From positions 1-20,692 of the forward strand of contig JBKQVG010000398.1 in assembly GCA_052325345.1 (NCBI GenBank): 20,692 nucleotides of DNA, written 5' to 3'. This stretch comes from JBEKYD01 sp052325345. GTDB lineage: Bacteria; Acidobacteriota; Terriglobia; Bryobacterales; Bryobacteraceae. Below are positions 6,701 through 14,460 of the stretch, one piece after another. The stretch's first letter is position 1, and each line of letters starts with the position of its first letter. The translations under genes and the position numbers were made by a program. Under the pieces are notes generated by a model. The model worked only from the letters and a program-made list of their open reading frames with translations, had not been told where the DNA came from and did not search any database.

Positions 6701-6736
6701 AGGTACCTCGTTCTGTAATGACGGTAACAGGTACCT
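6701..6736. repeat. Two copies of an 8-bp palindrome upstream of pilZ
   Basis: The palindrome AGGTACCT occurs at 6701-6708 and 6729-6736, 28 bp apart, in the intergenic region between the PilZ gene and the GNAT gene. The rest of 6651-6827 shows no convincing gene. Two copies could form an operator or be chance. Confidence 0.25.
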
Positions 6737-6827
6737 GCTTGAAGAGGTGGGGAAAGAGATCGCCCGGTTTTGAGGACGATGATAGGGATAACGCTAACGT
6801 CCGGCACTACGCGGACGACCAGCATCC

Positions 6828-7343
6828 CTACTCCGCCGGCCCCATCGATCTCGCCGCCTCGGCCACGGTGATCATCACGGTCAGTGGATCGACCGGCGAC
6901 GCGACAAAGCCGTACTTTTCATAGAATCGTTTCGCCGATTCTGAGATAGCGTGAACCAGAATGGCACGGATACCGGCGATCTCAGCGGCCCGAACAATCC
7001 GTAAAACGGCGTCCCGAAGCAGTCCGGTTCCCACCCCCTGGCCATGAAACGCTTTGTCGACCGCCAAGCGCCCTAACACCATCACCGGAACGGGGTCTGG
7101 CATATTGCGTCTGATTCGTCCAGGTGCCTTAGTGTGGGTAATGGCGCCCGCGGCCAGAGTGCAATACCCCACGACCCTCCGCCCAACCGAGACTACGTAA
7201 GTCCGGGAGGCGCCACTCGCCTCATTCTGTGCAGCGCGGCGGCGTAGCCAGTCGTCCAGGGCAGGCTCACCGGAATCGAATCCGGACAGATCGTGTTCGG
7301 GGGTTAGCTTCTCAGGCGAGCCGATCTTGCCGGCGCCACTCAT
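6828..7343 (-). CDS. GNAT acetyltransferase toxin, TacT-like
   Basis: The 171-residue protein is a GNAT N-acetyltransferase of the type paired with DUF1778 antitoxins. Such toxins (TacT/AtaT) acetylate the amino group of aminoacyl-tRNA and block translation. Visible hallmarks are KLTPEHDLSGFDSGEPALDDWLRRRA at the N-terminus, SRTYVV, VLGRLAVDKAFHGQGVGTGLL with the acetyl-CoA loop (QGVGTG), and RFYEKYGFVA with the conserved Tyr. The ATG at 7343 overlaps the antitoxin stop as ATGA; the ATG at 7352, three codons earlier, is also possible. The protein appears complete, with no missing motif. Substrate specificity cannot be read from sequence. Confidence 0.92.
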   Translation of the reverse strand: MSGAGKIGSPEKLTPEHDLSGFDSGEPALDDWLRRRAAQNEASGASRTYVVSVGRRVVGYCTLAAGAITHTKAPGRIRRNMPDPVPVMVLGRLAVDKAFHGQGVGTGLLRDAVLRIVRAAEIAGIRAILVHAISESAKRFYEKYGFVASPVDPLTVMITVAEAARSMGPAE

Positions 7344-7633
7344 CGCTCCCAAGGCGCTTTCGACTGAAGCAGGCGCCGCAGTCGCGGATTGTCCTTGGGC
7401 GGGCTGTCGAGAAAGCTCGTGAATCGCCGGAACGCCTCGTCGGACAATGCGAAATAGCGCCGGTCCAGCAGCACCGATTCGGCTTCCCGGCAGGCCGCGT
7501 CCAGCATGAACTCGGATCGGCTCCTGCCAAGTGCTTCCGCCGCACGGTCAATCAGCACCTTTTGGTTCCTGTTGGCGCGCAAGTTAATCGTCTCGCCGCG
7601 CGCCGTTCTTTCCTTCGCTTCCGTATCCGCCAT
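7340..7633 (-). CDS. DUF1778 antitoxin, TacA-like
   Basis: The 97-residue protein is a ribbon-helix-helix DUF1778 antitoxin. Its N-terminus contains the strand ETINLRA and the helices with RNQKVLIDRAAEALGRSRSEFMLDAACREAE, which dimerise and bind the operon's own promoter. The C-terminal half (RYFALSDEAFRRFTSFLD) is the segment that binds and inactivates the GNAT toxin. It ends in an ATGA overlap with the toxin gene, giving the usual antitoxin-first order. A GAGG ribosome-binding site lies 5 bases before the ATG and a well-formed promoter lies upstream. Autorepression is expected from the family. Confidence 0.92.
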   Translation of the reverse strand: MADTEAKERTARGETINLRANRNQKVLIDRAAEALGRSRSEFMLDAACREAESVLLDRRYFALSDEAFRRFTSFLDSPPKDNPRLRRLLQSKAPWER

Positions 7634-7656
7634 AGCGCCTCAATGCCTACACAACG

Positions 7657-7685
7657 AGTATACATGGAGGTGATGACATTGTAAA
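7657..7685 (-). promoter_or_regulatory. Sigma-70-type promoter of the DUF1778/GNAT operon
   Basis: On the minus strand a -35 box TTTACA (7685-7680) and a -10 box TATACT (7662-7657) each match the consensus at 5 of 6 positions and are separated by exactly 17 bases. The predicted start near 7650 leaves a leader of about 17 bases with a ribosome-binding site. The boxes lie inside a loose dyad (GTATACAT and the opposite-strand GTATTTACAAT) that may be the antitoxin operator. Confidence 0.7.
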
Positions 7686-7731
7686 TACACGGTGGGCAGG
7701 GTGCCGACCGGCGGACCGATCGTATGTTCGA

Positions 7732-7843
7732 GTCAGAGCCGCGACTGTCAAGGAGCGGTTGTTGGATCCCTATCGGACACTCCTAAACGCGCTCTCTGGT
7801 GTTTCGCTCCCTGCAACCGCTCCTTGACAGTCGCGGCTCCGAC
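7732..7843. repeat. 30-bp near-perfect inverted repeat (MITE-like or long hairpin)
   Basis: The arms 7732-7761 and 7814-7843 are reverse complements at 29 of 30 positions, around a 52-base spacer. Arm core: GCCGCGACTGTCAAGGAGCG. The repeat sits 6 bases beyond the stop of the VWFA-related gene and contains no gene. It could be a small non-autonomous mobile element or a dispersed extragenic repeat, and may help terminate the transcript. No flanking target duplication was evident. Confidence 0.75.
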
Positions 7844-7849
7844 TGGAGA

Positions 7850-9961
7850 CTACCGCACCACCAGGCTGGCGCGCGGGAATGCGAACTTGCGCCCGACTTC
7901 GTCGACGATGTTGAGCTGGCAGGTGTAGCGGCCGGGGGCCACGTCCTGCAACGGGACCTCGAGCGCGACCGGCACCGCTTCCGGCCTTGTGGCGGCGATC
8001 TGCGTCAACAGCAACGGCTTGGCTTCGAAAGTCTTCACGCCTTTCTGGTTGTACAGGCTCATGCCGACTCTCACGCGGCGGGCCTTATAATCTGCCGGGT
8101 CCGGATGTGCATCGTACACGTCGAAGGTGACGTACATCTTCCGGGCACGGCGGAAGACCTTGCTGATATTGGGGACGATCTTTTCGTCGCCCACGATCAG
8201 GGGGTCGGCCTCGTTGCTCTTGCGCGAAGTGCGCTCGGCGGCGCCCACGGCGGCCTTGAGGGGCTCGCGCTGGCTGCTCCATACGACCGAGCTGATTTTG
8301 AGCAGAGTGGAATCCGCGGCCAGGTCGGGCACGAGGAAGTGCCCGTCAAAAGTGCCCATCTTGCCGGTCTGGTTTTCCCGCACCAGAAATTTCACGCGGT
8401 ACTTGCCGGGGGCGAGGGTGAAGCCGGCGTCGTAGTGCAGGTTGCGGCGGGCAAGCTGGGCCGCGTCCTGGGCGCCGAGTTTGACGGTGATGAAGTCGCG
8501 CACCTTGGCGACGATGGTCTTGCGCTCGTCGATGACTTCGCCGATGAAATCGAAACGGGTCTCGCCTGCGCCGCCGCTCTTTTGCGCCAAGGCGATGACG
8601 GACCCCGGCACGCGGATGGAAAGCGGCACGAAATACGCGGTGGGCGTGATGCGGAAGTAATCGGCTTCAAGAACGATCGGGATATCGGTCACCGGATTTC
8701 CAGCCGACAGCGCGTCCTGCAACTGCTGCTCTTTTTCCTGGCCGTTGAACTTGCGCCACACTTTGTCGGCGTAGTAGCCCTGCCGGTGCTCGATCCTGGC
8801 CGCAATATTGGAGTTCAGCTTGACGGTGATGCGGCGGTAGCGGCCGTCCTCTTTGGCGTTGGTGGTGTAGTAGCCCACGATGTAATAGCTACGGAACTGC
8901 TGTTGCGCGGCCACGATTCCCATGGAAAGATCGTTGTTATCGACGAACAGTTTGCCGCCGGTCTCCGACGCGAGGCTGGAAAGCGTTTCCTGGGAATCGT
9001 TGATGGATGCGCGCTGCGAATTGTAGTTCGCGCCATTGAAGATTCCCGTGCCGCGCGAGGCGCCCGCGCTGGCCGCGCCGCCCGGAGGGTCGGCCATCAG
9101 GCCGCGCGCATCGATGGGATAAATGGCCACGTTGGCCTTGACCGAAGCGTTGATGGAAGCTTCCAGTTGCGCCTGGTTATCCATGCCGTTCTTTTTGATG
9201 CCGCTCGAAATATATAGCAGCACTTTCTTTTCGGGCAGCGTCGCCAGCATATGTACGGCATCTTCGATGGCCTGCAGCTTGCGATCGGTATTGAAGATGT
9301 TGAACTCGGTCTCGTCGGCCACAAAAGCCGCGCCGGTGTCTTCCTCGGTGTCGGCGCCCTCGTCGGCCAGCGCGGAGAGATCGCTCATGTCGCCGATGGG
9401 CAGGTTTTCGACGATGCTCTTGAGCTGGTCGCGGTCGGCGGTGAAGTCGGTCTTCACCTGCACCACGCCGGTGTTGAGCAGAATGGCCACCATGTCGGAA
9501 GCCGTGATCCGCTTATCCAGAAAGTTGAGGGCGGCATCCTGCGCCCGCAACTGCTCGGGCACGCCCATGGTGGTGAAATCGAAAAACAGCACCAGCAGGC
9601 GCTTGTCATGATACTGAATGTGGCCCGGGCTTTCGGTGGTGATGACGGTCTTGGGATCTTCCGGCAGTTCCTTTTGGTCGGCCAAAGTGGGCGGCGGAGG
9701 CGGCGGCTCCGGCTCCATCGCGAGGCGCTGGAATTCGAAGACCGAAATCTTCTGCGGCTTGCCGTCTTCGAGCACGGTAAAGTCGGAGGACTTAAGGCCT
9801 TCGATGGGCTTGCCGTTTTTGGGGTCCCTGACCGTGACATCCACAATCACCAGGTGGGCATTGGCCGTGAAGATGGGAGCCGGGGTGGGGGGAACCGGCC
9901 GTTGCTGACCGGAGGCGGCCAGGCCGAGCAAGACGATCACGAGGAAATGTGGCGCGCGCAC
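7850..9961 (-). CDS. Secreted VWFA-related Acidobacterial domain protein (TIGR03436)
   Basis: The protein is 703 residues from a GTG at 9961, chosen because a good signal peptide follows (APHFLVIVLLGLAASGQQ). The order is: a beta-domain with HLVIVDVTVRDPKNGKPIEGLKSSDFTVLEDGKPQKI (about residues 35-75), a Pro run, a von Willebrand A-like domain from about residue 120 (KRLLVLFFDFTTMGV, then MVAILLNTGVVQV, KKVLLYISSGI, NVAIYPIDARGL) with a SYYIVGYYTTNAKEDGRYRRITVKL segment, and a long C-terminal beta-rich half. The usual DxSxS metal site reads DFTTM, so metal binding may be altered. Function of the family is unknown; an extracytoplasmic binding role is likely. The frame is open to 10168, but that extension consists of hairpin repeat DNA and is rejected. 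It lies downstream of the TonB receptor on the same strand. Confidence 0.88.
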   Translation of the reverse strand: MRAPHFLVIVLLGLAASGQQRPVPPTPAPIFTANAHLVIVDVTVRDPKNGKPIEGLKSSDFTVLEDGKPQKISVFEFQRLAMEPEPPPPPPTLADQKELPEDPKTVITTESPGHIQYHDKRLLVLFFDFTTMGVPEQLRAQDAALNFLDKRITASDMVAILLNTGVVQVKTDFTADRDQLKSIVENLPIGDMSDLSALADEGADTEEDTGAAFVADETEFNIFNTDRKLQAIEDAVHMLATLPEKKVLLYISSGIKKNGMDNQAQLEASINASVKANVAIYPIDARGLMADPPGGAASAGASRGTGIFNGANYNSQRASINDSQETLSSLASETGGKLFVDNNDLSMGIVAAQQQFRSYYIVGYYTTNAKEDGRYRRITVKLNSNIAARIEHRQGYYADKVWRKFNGQEKEQQLQDALSAGNPVTDIPIVLEADYFRITPTAYFVPLSIRVPGSVIALAQKSGGAGETRFDFIGEVIDERKTIVAKVRDFITVKLGAQDAAQLARRNLHYDAGFTLAPGKYRVKFLVRENQTGKMGTFDGHFLVPDLAADSTLLKISSVVWSSQREPLKAAVGAAERTSRKSNEADPLIVGDEKIVPNISKVFRRARKMYVTFDVYDAHPDPADYKARRVRVGMSLYNQKGVKTFEAKPLLLTQIAATRPEAVPVALEVPLQDVAPGRYTCQLNIVDEVGRKFAFPRASLVVR

Positions 9962-9983
9962 TCGTGCGTGGCGCGTCGAAGCC

Positions 9984-10073
9984 GGTGGGAGAGACGATCG
10001 TTTTTTGTCGTCTGTCAAGCTGCTGGCTTGGCAAAGGCATGACAGACCACAAAAAACGATGGTCTGTCCCACC
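9984..10073. repeat. Pair of inverted hairpin repeats upstream of the VWFA-related gene
   Basis: Two 34-base units (9984-10017 and 10040-10073) are inverted copies matching at 31 of 34 positions. Each folds on its own: GACAGACCA/TGGTCTGTC in the right copy, and GAGAGACGA/TCGTCTGTC in the left, around the same 10-base A/T-tract loop. Two of the three differences are a matched pair that keeps a base pair (G-C in one copy, C-G in the other). This is the structure of a REP-like extragenic palindrome pair. Confidence 0.8.
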
Positions 10074-10169
10074 CTCGACCACCTCAAAACCTTAGAGACT
10101 CCGCGCGCCGCCCGCGGTGGCGTGCGCCACGGCGGCAAGTGCGAAGTCGATTCTGCCCTGCTCCTCATA

Positions 10170-13100
10170 CTAAAAATTGAACCGCAGCAGCAATGTCACC
10201 GTGCGGGTGGAAGAAGCCCCGGTGGCCAAGCCGTAGTTGCTGGAGTTGACCGTGGTGCCGAAACCGGTGATCTGCACGTGGTTCAACATATTGTTGGCGG
10301 AAATCCGCAATTGCAACTGGCGGCGGCCGACGTCGCCGAAGCGCCAGGCGCGATTCAAAGCGCCGTTGAGAGAGATTACCGGCAGGCCGGGGATGGTGTC
10401 GCGGGCCGCGTTCCCGAAAGTGGCCGAGGCCGGTGTGGTGAACGCCGCCAGATTGAAGTAGGGCGAGCCGGACGCGTTGACGGACGCGCCCGTCGCTTCG
10501 GCGCGCAATTGTTCCAGCGCCGCGATGCCGGAGGTGGAAGCCAGGTTCCCCGAAATCAACGCCGTGTGCGGCGTGCCGCTGCTGAAAGTGAACCCGCCAT
10601 TATAGGTCCAGCCCGCAAACGCCTTGGTTTTCCAATCGCCGTTGCGCCAAAGACCGTGAATGCCGACCGGCGAAGACAGCAGATAGTTCAGGGTCAAATG
10701 GTTGCGCTGGTCGAAGCTGGAAAGACCGCGCTCGACGCTTAAGTCGTCGAAATTCTGGACCACCGTTCCGCTGCCGCCGCCGCTGAAGGTGGACGTGTCG
10801 TCGATCGACTTGGCACGCGTGTAGAGCGCCATGGCGGACATACCGCGGCTGAAACGGCGCGTGAGGCGGATCTGTCCGGCGTGATAGATGGAATTCCCGT
10901 TGTCGGTCTCGTAAATGAATGCGCCGGCGCCCGGGATGCGCAACTGCTCGGCGACGAGCGACGCGGGCGTTCCCGGCGCGGCCTCGTTGGGCGCAAACTG
11001 CTCGTCCAGCCGGGTGCCCTTGGTCCCCAGATATTCGAATTCGATCAGCGTGTTCGAGGGCAAGGTCTGCTGCAGCGCGACCACCCAGGTCTGCGCGTAC
11101 GCCAGCTTATAATTCTTGTCGATGGCGTAGGTATTGCTCACACCGGTAGGCGAAAGATTGAAGCCGTTTTCGAGAGTCAGCGGATCGGCGAGGCTGGTGC
11201 TGAGGGTTCCGGTCGTCGCCCAGGGAGGCTGTGCCGCCATCTTAGCGGCGATACTGCCGTAGGCCGAACCGCTATAGAAAATGCTGTACCCCAACCGCAC
11301 CACCCGGCTGTGCTTGGTGGAAGGACGCCAGGCCAGACCGAGGCGCGGCGAGAAAAGGTCCGGATCGCCGTTCACCAGGCTGGCCGGGAACGCGCCGGTG
11401 TAAGGGCCGCGCACACCAGGCGTCACCACAGCCACCTGGGTGACGCCGCCGTTCACGTCCAGGTTGGCCAGATGACCGCGCAATTCGGTGTACGGCGCGA
11501 AGTACTCGTAGCGCAGACCGATGTTGATGGAGAGGTTGGGGCGCACGCGCCAATCGTCCTGCGCATAAGCGTTGGTGGCCCAGCCGCGATAGTAGTTGCT
11601 GGAGTTGCCGATGCGCAGCGAACTGGTTTGCGGATAGCCCAGCAGGAAATCGGCGAAATCGAAACCGCTATTGGGCAGGATGGCGCCGCCCGCGTCGTAG
11701 CCGCTGGTGAGCGCGCCCGAAAACGAAAACGAGCCGCGGGAATTGGCGTAGGAAATCGGGTCCTGATCGAGCTTCCGATAGCCAAACCCGAATTGCAGGT
11801 TGTGCCTGCGCTGCACGGTATAGGTAAGCGAATCGGTGGCGTTGAGGGTCTGGCTGCGGCTCTGCGACGCCGAGCTATCGCTAAGGGAGCCGAAGTTCGT
11901 GAACGACAAGCTGGGCGGGCCCCAATCGAGCGGCGTTTCGTCCGGCCCCGCGATCCCCAGTTCGCCGGCCACGTTGGTCTTATAAGCGAAATAGGGCGTG
12001 AGGTCGCTGACGCTCCGGCTGAAGGCGACGTTGACGGTATTATTAAGCCGCGGGCGGAAGCTGTGCGCCCATTGCGCCGTGGAGCTCATACCGTAGCCGG
12101 CGGTGGTGTCCTTGAAACCGAACAACTGCTGGGAGGTGGAACTGTTCCCGCTGTATTGTTCGTTGAAGCTGATCCGGTCCTTGGTGGTGATGGGGCCGCC
12201 AAGGCGCAGGCCCACCGAATTGGTGGCGCTGGGGGTGGAAGGATCGATGGCGTAATTCTGCACGATGCCGCTATAGAGAGGGAGCGGGAAGTACTGGAGC
12301 AAACCGGCCGCGGCGGGGTTGATGCGGCTGGCGGGCATGACGTTGTTCGGGAACGGCGCGGAGCTCAACGGATCGTAAATGGTGATGGGCTGATTGCGCA
12401 AGGTCAGGCCGGAGAAATCGCCTCCACGCTCGGCCGCGGTAGGTACCGTGGAGACGTTACTCTGCGCCGAGCGGGCGCGCGTCCCCTGTACGGTGAGATA
12501 AACCGTCCACGTCTTGCCGCTATAGATTTTGGGGATGCGCAGCGGGCCGCCGACGTTGAACGCCACGGACTCGCGGGCCGAAGACGGCTTGGGCTGGCTC
12601 TGGCCGTTGAGTGAGAACGGAGCGGCGTTCAGCGCGGAGTTGGTCACCGTGACCGCGATCGAACCGGTATAAGCCGGTTGGGCACGGCGCCGGTTGCCGA
12701 AGCCGGCGAACTGGCCGTTAAATGGAGCGCGATTGCCGCGCCCGCCGCCGCGGCCACCAAACCCGCCGCCACCGCCGCCTCTGCCGCCGCGGCCGCCACC
12801 CCCTCCGAATCCGCCTCGTCCACCACCTCCGCCGCCGGGGCCAAAACCGCCTCCCGGGCCCGCGCCGGGGCCGAACCCGCCATTGATTCCCGCCGCGCCG
12901 AATCCGCCCAGTCCCAGGCTGTCGGCACCCTGTACCGGCAAACCGTTAAACGCCACGTCGCTCTGCGCACTTAGAGATGGTCCACCGCGACCGCCCGGAC
13001 CGCCGCGGCCCGCCATGCGGTTGGCGCGCGCCTGTTCATCGGAAGCAGCCGCCAAACCGCCACTGTTGCTGCCCACCACCAGAAACGAATCGTTGGCATC

Positions 13101-13649
13101 GGCGTCGGCGGCGTCGCCGCTCATCTCACCAGCCGATGCGGCTGCTGCCATGTCCTGCTGGCCTTGCTCGGTGGCATTCATCGCCAGGCTCTGGAAATTG
13201 GGGCGCTGCGCGGTCTGGCCGGGTTGGCCCCGGCCGCCGCGCCCGTAACCGCCCTGGCCATAGCTGCGCTGGCGATTCGCATTGTTGTTGGAAGCCGTGA
13301 CCCGCGTCGAGGCGGCGGGCTTGGAGGGTTGGCCCGGTTGGGTTCCCGCGTACCAGGGCATGCTCAGAGTCCAATCGCGGAAAGTGGGTTGGGAGCCGAC
13401 CTGAATCTGGCCGTGTACAGGGCTGAACCCGAACATGCTGATTTCGATGTCCCACGTACCCGGCGCCAGATCGAGGCGGTACTGCCCGGACTCGTCGGTG
13501 TAGGCGACCACTTTCGTGCCGCCCTGCCGCGCCGTCACGGTCGCGCCGGGAATCCATTGGTCGGCCGCACGCACCGTACCCCGGTGCTCGACCGCGGCTA
13601 ACCAGCCGGGCGCGAGCAGGGAAAGAGAAAGTGCGAGGAGGCGGATCAC
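10170..13649 (-). CDS. Large TonB-dependent receptor-like outer-membrane protein (Oar-like)
   Basis: The protein is 1,159 residues from a GTG at 13649, chosen since the signal peptide (IRLLALSLSLLAPGWLAA) begins there. A carboxypeptidase-regulatory-like beta-sandwich follows (about residues 24-90: GTVRAADQWIPGATVTARQG, TDESGQYRLDLAPGTWDIEI). Next comes a low-complexity region rich in Gln, Asn, Ala and Gly with an almost pure Gly/Arg/Phe stretch (about 248-312). The rest is a beta barrel with RESVAFNVGGPLRIP, YDPLSSAPFPNNVMPASRINPAA, many aromatic strands such as NLSINIGLRYEYFAPY and LFSPRLGLAWRPS, and a C-terminal TVTLLLRFNF ending in Phe, the usual outer-membrane beta-signal. This family is greatly expanded in Acidobacteriota and is thought to take up large substrates such as glycans, though the ligand is unknown. 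No clear plug domain or TonB box was found. The frame is open to 14141, but that part belongs to another gene. Confidence 0.88.
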   Translation of the reverse strand: MIRLLALSLSLLAPGWLAAVEHRGTVRAADQWIPGATVTARQGGTKVVAYTDESGQYRLDLAPGTWDIEISMFGFSPVHGQIQVGSQPTFRDWTLSMPWYAGTQPGQPSKPAASTRVTASNNNANRQRSYGQGGYGRGGRGQPGQTAQRPNFQSLAMNATEQGQQDMAAAASAGEMSGDAADADANDSFLVVGSNSGGLAAASDEQARANRMAGRGGPGGRGGPSLSAQSDVAFNGLPVQGADSLGLGGFGAAGINGGFGPGAGPGGGFGPGGGGGGRGGFGGGGGRGGRGGGGGGFGGRGGGRGNRAPFNGQFAGFGNRRRAQPAYTGSIAVTVTNSALNAAPFSLNGQSQPKPSSARESVAFNVGGPLRIPKIYSGKTWTVYLTVQGTRARSAQSNVSTVPTAAERGGDFSGLTLRNQPITIYDPLSSAPFPNNVMPASRINPAAAGLLQYFPLPLYSGIVQNYAIDPSTPSATNSVGLRLGGPITTKDRISFNEQYSGNSSTSQQLFGFKDTTAGYGMSSTAQWAHSFRPRLNNTVNVAFSRSVSDLTPYFAYKTNVAGELGIAGPDETPLDWGPPSLSFTNFGSLSDSSASQSRSQTLNATDSLTYTVQRRHNLQFGFGYRKLDQDPISYANSRGSFSFSGALTSGYDAGGAILPNSGFDFADFLLGYPQTSSLRIGNSSNYYRGWATNAYAQDDWRVRPNLSINIGLRYEYFAPYTELRGHLANLDVNGGVTQVAVVTPGVRGPYTGAFPASLVNGDPDLFSPRLGLAWRPSTKHSRVVRLGYSIFYSGSAYGSIAAKMAAQPPWATTGTLSTSLADPLTLENGFNLSPTGVSNTYAIDKNYKLAYAQTWVVALQQTLPSNTLIEFEYLGTKGTRLDEQFAPNEAAPGTPASLVAEQLRIPGAGAFIYETDNGNSIYHAGQIRLTRRFSRGMSAMALYTRAKSIDDTSTFSGGGSGTVVQNFDDLSVERGLSSFDQRNHLTLNYLLSSPVGIHGLWRNGDWKTKAFAGWTYNGGFTFSSGTPHTALISGNLASTSGIAALEQLRAEATGASVNASGSPYFNLAAFTTPASATFGNAARDTIPGLPVISLNGALNRAWRFGDVGRRQLQLRISANNMLNHVQITGFGTTVNSSNYGLATGASSTRTVTLLLRFNF
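12715..12905. repeat. Glycine-rich low-complexity coding repeat in the TonB receptor
   Basis: On the plus strand the DNA here is a run of imperfect CCGCCN units. On the coding strand it makes a Gly/Arg/Phe tract with GGFGPG, GRGG and GGGG units. It lies between the regulatory-like domain and the barrel and is prone to length change by slippage. Confidence 0.8.
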
Positions 13650-13794
13650 GGGGTTATTCAGCGCTATTCTACTGTGATTCGCCTCCCCGGCGGGTTTGGT
13701 TCGGTTTTCTTGGTGCGGGGCGGGCACGGGCCAGGACACGGATTGCCGGCGGTGCACGGAGATGAGCCGGCCGATGGCATGACTCGTGCGGGGC

Positions 13795-14141
13795 TTACTC
13801 GTCGGTAATCTTCTCCCTGCTGAAGGCGCCGCAGTCCACCGCCCGAAAGGAACCCGGGGTAGCATTTTCGACGGCGGCGGCGATCTGCTCCAGGTGGTCC
13901 TTAATGATGCGCCATTCAACGGAAGACAGGGCAACAATTGCCAGCCGGCGGTCAGGTTCTGCTCATAGGAAAGAGTTTGGTCGCCGGTAACCAGCACTTC
14001 AAAGCCGCCGTCTTCGGCTGCCTCCAAGAGTTCGCCGTTTTTGAGACCACCCCAGCCCTTGTAGCTGGCGGTGTAAACCTCATGCGATCCGAGGTTCTTG
14101 CGGAGCCGGTGGTCAAGGTTTTCGTCAAGCAACACCTTCAC
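13795..14141 (-). pseudogene. DUF5615 (PIN-like) toxin, frameshifted
   Basis: The first about 66 residues read MKVLLDENLDHRLRKNLG, then GFEVLVTGDQTLSYEQNLT, which is the N-terminal half of DUF5615 proteins, with the acidic residues of the PIN-like fold (DEN, and D of TGD). The frame is then lost near 13953. In the -1 frame the expected second half is intact: RRLAIVALSSVEWRIIKDHLEQIAAAVENATPGSF and a stop at 13795-13797. Restoring a single C in the ACC/CGC region rejoins the halves into a normal length of about 115 residues. The gene follows DUF433 with an ATGA overlap, the usual toxin-antitoxin order. The shift may be a true mutation or a sequencing error. The ORF otherwise fuses with the TonB receptor, which is an artefact of the shift. 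Confidence 0.85.
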
Positions 14142-14386
14142 GGGGCGTGGCGCCGCCGTTGGGTGCGGGCAAAGTCGATCAGCCGGTTGATCTGGGCGAG
14201 CGAGAGGGTGGGAAAGCCCTCGTGAATTTCGTCGATGCTGTCGCCGAGATCGTAGCTGTTGACAATGGGGTCCGGCATAATGCGCGTTCCGCGCACGACT
14301 GGCCGGCCCGACATCTTGCCGGGAATTTGTTCGATCAGCTCACACGCCGTCCAATCGATTTGGGAAGCGGCTTCAATCTTCGCCAT
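14138..14386 (-). CDS. DUF433 antitoxin
   Basis: The 82-residue protein has the DUF433 signature GKMSGRPVVRGTRIMPDPIVNSYDLGDSIDEI followed by FPTLSLAQINRLIDFAR, with the HTH-like fold of these antitoxins. DUF433 proteins pair with DUF5615 PIN-like toxins. The ATG at 14386 follows a strong AGGGAGGG ribosome-binding site at 8 bases; a TTG two codons upstream (14392) is less likely. The end overlaps the toxin start (ATGA). Autoregulation through an upstream palindrome is expected. It looks intact even though its partner is frameshifted. Confidence 0.9.
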   Translation of the reverse strand: MAKIEAASQIDWTACELIEQIPGKMSGRPVVRGTRIMPDPIVNSYDLGDSIDEIHEGFPTLSLAQINRLIDFARTQRRRHAP

Positions 14387-14405
14387 TTTCAATGCCCTCC
14401 CTGTA

Positions 14406-14421
14406 TCGTAACCGTTTACGA
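14406..14421. promoter_or_regulatory. Candidate operator palindrome upstream of the DUF433 antitoxin
   Basis: The 16-base sequence TCGTAACCGTTTACGA has 6-base arms TCGTAA and TTACGA around CCGT. It lies 20 bases upstream of the antitoxin ATG and overlaps a possible -10 box (TACGAT on the minus strand). Such a dyad fits autorepression, but this is not shown by the sequence alone. Confidence 0.4.
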
Positions 14422-14460
14422 CGGAATGGCGAAACCGTCACGCGGCTTTTTCATCCGGGC

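Noticed and set aside
7700..7850. A CRISPR repeat
   Set aside because: There are only two units, in inverted orientation, with no regular spacers.
7799..9217. A 472-codon open frame on the plus strand opposite the VWFA-related gene
   Set aside because: Same reason: a shadow of a recognised gene, and it begins inside the 30-bp inverted repeat.
9962..10168. A 69-residue N-terminal extension of the VWFA-related protein
   Set aside because: The extension is a translation of the inverted hairpin repeats and would bury the signal peptide.
10881..12614. A 577-codon open frame on the plus strand opposite the TonB receptor
   Set aside because: It is the antisense of a clear coding sequence, and its Arg/Gly/Ala-rich product resembles no family. 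Long antisense frames are expected at this GC content.
13650..14141. A fusion of a PIN-like toxin to the N-terminus of the TonB receptor
   Set aside because: The toxin's second half and stop codon lie in another frame, and a signal peptide with a GTG start marks the true receptor start. The fusion results from the frameshift.
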